Positions 6,081-8,572 of a stretch of 8,572 bases of DNA are shown here, in pieces. The position numbers and the translations under genes are program-made. The notes beneath the pieces were generated by a model, which saw nothing but the letters and a program-made list of their open reading frames with translations, searched no databases and was not told where the DNA came from. Source of the stretch: Phycisphaerales bacterium (lineage in GTDB: Bacteria > Planctomycetota > Phycisphaerae > Phycisphaerales > SM1A02); NCBI GenBank assembly GCA_030748455.1, contig JASMLY010000034.1, forward strand, positions 1 to 8,572. The letters run 5' to 3'. Position 1 is the first letter of the stretch; every line of letters starts with the position of its first letter.

Positions 6081-7343
6081 TCATACCGAAGTGGATGAAA
6101 TTATGGAATTGACGTGGGATTCAACGGATGGGATCCGCTTGCAACTATACCAAGCAAGAAATGCGATTCCTCCACATACAACAAATAGATGTTGGGGATG
6201 GTCTCCAAACAAAGGTCGCATCAACCAATAGGCGAGAGAACCGACTCCCATGAATAGAAATGAAAGTGCATTGCAAGAGGCTAGCACACGACCGCGATGA
6301 TCTGGATTTGGCAACATTTGCATCAATGATTGGAGTGGTACAGCATAGAGCCCAGCAGAAAACCCTAAACAAAACATCAACACAACTGTTCCTAAATAGT
6401 TTGGAGAGACAAACCCTGCAATACACAGAACTACCCCCATGCAGATCGCTCCAATGCGAGAGACATCAATTCTGATTCTGGATTTCGATACAAAACCAGT
6501 CGTCAGTGATCCCAATCCAACTGCGACTCCTAGCGTAGCAAGAATGTATGAAATCTTGGCGTCACTGACTTGCAATAGATCACCGAGTTCCGTCACAACG
6601 AGAAGTGCAAGGGTTGCAATGAGATAAAAGAGAGACCAAGAAAGTGCACCTGCAATAAGTGGAGAACCCCACGCCCATTTTGCGGTCTTTATGTACGTCT
6701 CAAGCGGGTTGATTGTGAGTTTTGTTGTTTCACTTGTAGGGGAGAGCGGTGGCAACAATACGATCGCAAGAAATCCAATAACCGCAACACTTAGGAGAGA
6801 AACACCTGGCAACCAGAGATGCAATAATTGTTCTGTTTCTTTTAATCCATCACTGACTGATCCTGCCACAAGCATTCCGAAGATCACAGCGATATTGGTC
6901 GTCATATTGAGAATCCCATTCGCTCTGCTAACTCGATCAAGGCGAACAATTTCGGGAATCATGCCATACTTCGCTGGGCTAAAAAAAGTAGACTGCGTTG
7001 CAAGAAGGATCATCGAACAAAGCGTAAGCCACAGATTCGAGGTTAAGAATCCGATTCCCGCAGCAAGAGCAAGTGGAACCTCCACTCCCTTCATTGCAAC
7101 TGCAATTGTCCGTTTTGAATATCGATCTGCAAGAGGTCCCGCCCAACCAGAAAAGAGGATGAAAGGCACAAACAAACAAAGTGCTACGAGCCCTTGCCCC
7201 CCTTCACCGAGTCGACCTTCCCAGATCCCTCTAACGACTGCAAAACTCAATAGTGTTTTCAGAATGTTGTCATTCGCCGCGCCCATAAATTGAGCAACAA
7301 GCAGCGCGGAGAGACCATTTTTTCTGTTGCCATTGCTCTGCAC
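6081..7343 (-). CDS. MFS transporter, LplT-like
   Basis: An integral membrane protein of about 420 residues with roughly a dozen hydrophobic segments. Near the N-terminus LLVAQFMGAANDN is typical of the lysophospholipid transporter (LplT/Aas-type) branch of the major facilitator superfamily. The loop 2-3 motif GPLADRYSKR follows, then FSPAKYGMIPEIV and SRANGILN, which match the conserved FxPAKYGxLPE and LxxANG segments of that branch. LplT flips lysophospholipids inward for re-acylation; whether this protein has that substrate is inference, as no acyltransferase domain or gene is attached. The frame is open back to GTG 7412, but that codon lies in the recA terminator stem, so GTG 7343 is chosen. 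It has no good SD, so the start is uncertain. The gene is 9 nt upstream of the cysteine desulfurase gene and probably co-transcribed with it. Confidence 0.85.
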   Translation of the reverse strand: MQSNGNRKNGLSALLVAQFMGAANDNILKTLLSFAVVRGIWEGRLGEGGQGLVALCLFVPFILFSGWAGPLADRYSKRTIAVAMKGVEVPLALAAGIGFLTSNLWLTLCSMILLATQSTFFSPAKYGMIPEIVRLDRVSRANGILNMTTNIAVIFGMLVAGSVSDGLKETEQLLHLWLPGVSLLSVAVIGFLAIVLLPPLSPTSETTKLTINPLETYIKTAKWAWGSPLIAGALSWSLFYLIATLALLVVTELGDLLQVSDAKISYILATLGVAVGLGSLTTGFVSKSRIRIDVSRIGAICMGVVLCIAGFVSPNYLGTVVLMFCLGFSAGLYAVPLQSLMQMLPNPDHRGRVLASCNALSFLFMGVGSLAYWLMRPLFGDHPQHLFVVCGGIAFLAWYSCKRIPSVESHVNSIISSTSV

Positions 7344-7359
7344 GCTTGCACAATAGCAT

Positions 7360-7386
7360 ACGTTGTCGGGTACGACGTTGGGTACG
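7360..7386. repeat. Imperfect tandem repeat in the MFS leader
   Basis: A 15-bp unit (acgttgtcgggtacg, 7360-7374) is followed directly by a 12-bp version lacking TCG (acgttgggtacg, 7375-7386). It lies between the recA terminator and the proposed MFS start, where a promoter and operator would be expected. It may be a double binding site or a slippage product. Confidence 0.5.
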
Positions 7387-7401
7387 CCAAGAGGTGGTAT
7401 G

Positions 7402-7435
7402 AAAAAAGGCACGATGCGCTCGCATCGTGCCTTTT
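7402..7435 (-). terminator. Intrinsic terminator of recA
   Basis: GGCACGATGCG (7408-7418) pairs perfectly with CGCATCGTGCC (7421-7431), giving about 10 usable base pairs plus a tight loop. On the minus strand a run of six Ts follows the stem, and four As precede it. The stem starts 25 nt after the recA stop codon. It should separate recA transcripts from the MFS-desulfurase pair. Confidence 0.88.
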
Positions 7436-7456
7436 CTAGAACAAAGATATTGTTAA

Positions 7457-8566
7457 CTATTTCGTAGGATCTACAAGCTCTGCGGCTTGATCGGTTGGAT
7501 CTGTATTCGTCTGAGGCATCTTGTCACTTGCTGCTACACCACGGGCAACAAGCACCTTCGCTTTGATCTCTTCAAAAAGAGGAGGGTTCTGGGCAAGAAA
7601 CTGCTTGGAGTTTTCACGTCCTTGTCCAAGTCGAGTTTCACCGTAACTAAACCATGAACCGCTCTTCGCCACAATGCCATCTTCTACAGCAAGATCGATT
7701 AGATCACCGGTTGTACTGATGCCCTCGTTAAACATAATGTCAAACTCAGCGGCTCTGAAAGGAGGTGCTGTTTTGTTTTTCACGATACGTGCACGAACAC
7801 GATTACCGATTGGAGCATCACCATCTTTAATGGAGCCAATTCGGCGAATATCAACACGAATAGACGAATAAAACTTTAATGCACGACCACCTGGCGTCGT
7901 TTCTGGACTTCCAAACATCACGCCGATTTTTTCACGGAGTTGGTTTATAAAGATCACCATGCAATCGCTCTTTGCAATCGCACCCGTCAATTTTCGCAGC
8001 GCTTGACTCATCAGTCGTGCTTGTAGGCCAACATGCGTTGCGCCCATTTCGCCTTCTATTTCTGCCCGTGGAATAAGCGCTGCAACGGAATCAACAACAA
8101 CAACGTCAACTGCGTTCGATCGAACAAGCATTTCACAAATTTCTAATGCTTGTTCACCTGTGTCGGGCTGTGAAACAAGAAGGCCATCAACATCGACGCC
8201 TAATTTCTTTGCCCATACGGGATCAAGTGCATGCTCCGCATCGATGAATGCGGCAACACCTTCTTTTTGTGCTTGCGCAACTACGTTCAATGCAAGTGTT
8301 GTTTTACCTGAAGATTCGGGACCAAACACTTCAATCACTCGACCACGAGGCATGCCATTGCCACCAAGCGCTAAATCGAGGCTGATCGCGCCAGTCGAAA
8401 TTGCAGGGATATCTCCACAATCGTCACCACTGAGCCGCATGATCGCCCCGCTACCAAATGCTTTATCGATTTGAGACAAAGCCCGATCAAGCGCCTGCAC
8501 TCTCCCCTTTTCTTCCATGGTCGTCTTTGCCTTCGACCCCTTTGCTGCCTTTGATTTTGCTGCCAT
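7457..8566 (-). CDS. recA: Recombinase RecA
   Basis: A 369-residue protein that forms ATP-dependent filaments on single-stranded DNA, drives homologous strand exchange, and activates LexA self-cleavage in the SOS response. Visible features are a Lys/Ala-rich N-terminal extension (1-16), the core start with [18 protein letters not shown] (25-42), Walker A GPESSGKT (82-89), DAEHALD (109-115) with the catalytic Glu, Walker B VVVVDS (155-160), loop L1 near 168-180, and loop L2 beginning [20 protein letters not shown] (208-227). A short acidic tail closes the protein. All key residues are intact and no intein is present. The ATG is at 8564-8566; only 6 bp upstream are in the window, so the promoter, any SOS box and the SD cannot be judged. 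The gene ends in its own strong terminator. Confidence 0.98.
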   Translation of the reverse strand: MAAKSKAAKGSKAKTTMEEKGRVQALDRALSQIDKAFGSGAIMRLSGDDCGDIPAISTGAISLDLALGGNGMPRGRVIEVFGPESSGKTTLALNVVAQAQKEGVAAFIDAEHALDPVWAKKLGVDVDGLLVSQPDTGEQALEICEMLVRSNAVDVVVVDSVAALIPRAEIEGEMGATHVGLQARLMSQALRKLTGAIAKSDCMVIFINQLREKIGVMFGSPETTPGGRALKFYSSIRVDIRRIGSIKDGDAPIGNRVRARIVKNKTAPPFRAAEFDIMFNEGISTTGDLIDLAVEDGIVAKSGSWFSYGETRLGQGRENSKQFLAQNPPLFEEIKAKVLVARGVAASDKMPQTNTDPTDQAAELVDPTK

Positions 8567-8572
8567 GCTGCT

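Noticed and set aside
6691..7293. 200-codon open frame on the plus strand
   Set aside because: It is antisense to the MFS transporter gene and reads as a low-complexity shadow of a membrane protein.

Overview
The window is an 8.6 kb stretch of moderate-GC bacterial chromosome, with housekeeping genes on the minus strand in the right half and a less conserved regulatory cluster on the plus strand at the left. The best taxonomic guess is a planctomycete, possibly Phycisphaerae-like. This is inferred from a small exported protein ending in a PEP-CTERM-like tail (Pro-rich segment, short hydrophobic helix, KQRRR) and from several genes with no clear Shine-Dalgarno (SD) sequence. No diagnostic marker was searched.

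Left, plus strand (1-2908). A 419-residue protein with an N-terminal DNA-binding-like domain and a long TPR-like helical region is followed immediately by a 144-residue exported protein. The second gene's SD sequence overlaps the first gene's stop codon, so the two are translationally coupled. A perfect hairpin follows, then a WYL-family transcriptional regulator with a clean inverted repeat just before its start. The first protein and the WYL regulator share an N-terminal motif (RLxQ...L.QT.RGWT...LA). This three-gene cluster is the most likely place for an undescribed regulatory module.

Centre (2926-4905). An RsmB/RsmF/NSUN-type rRNA cytosine-C5 methyltransferase lies on the minus strand, convergent with the WYL gene. 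A small unrecognised protein with three in-frame 6-residue repeats precedes it. A gene-poor stretch follows with a tRNA-Lys(CTT) on the minus strand and its intrinsic terminator. An 18-bp copy of the tRNA 3' end lies 157 bp away, resembling an attachment-site duplication. Two copies of a ~45-bp hairpin repeat lie on either side of the tRNA.

Right, minus strand (4905-8566). In transcription order these are recA, a strong intrinsic terminator, an LplT-like MFS transporter, and a NifS/IscS-type cysteine desulfurase. The transporter and desulfurase genes are 9 nt apart and probably form an operon. The open frame of the transporter extends back into the recA terminator, so a GTG 69 nt further in is proposed as its start. 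recA is complete except for its upstream control region, which lies outside the window.
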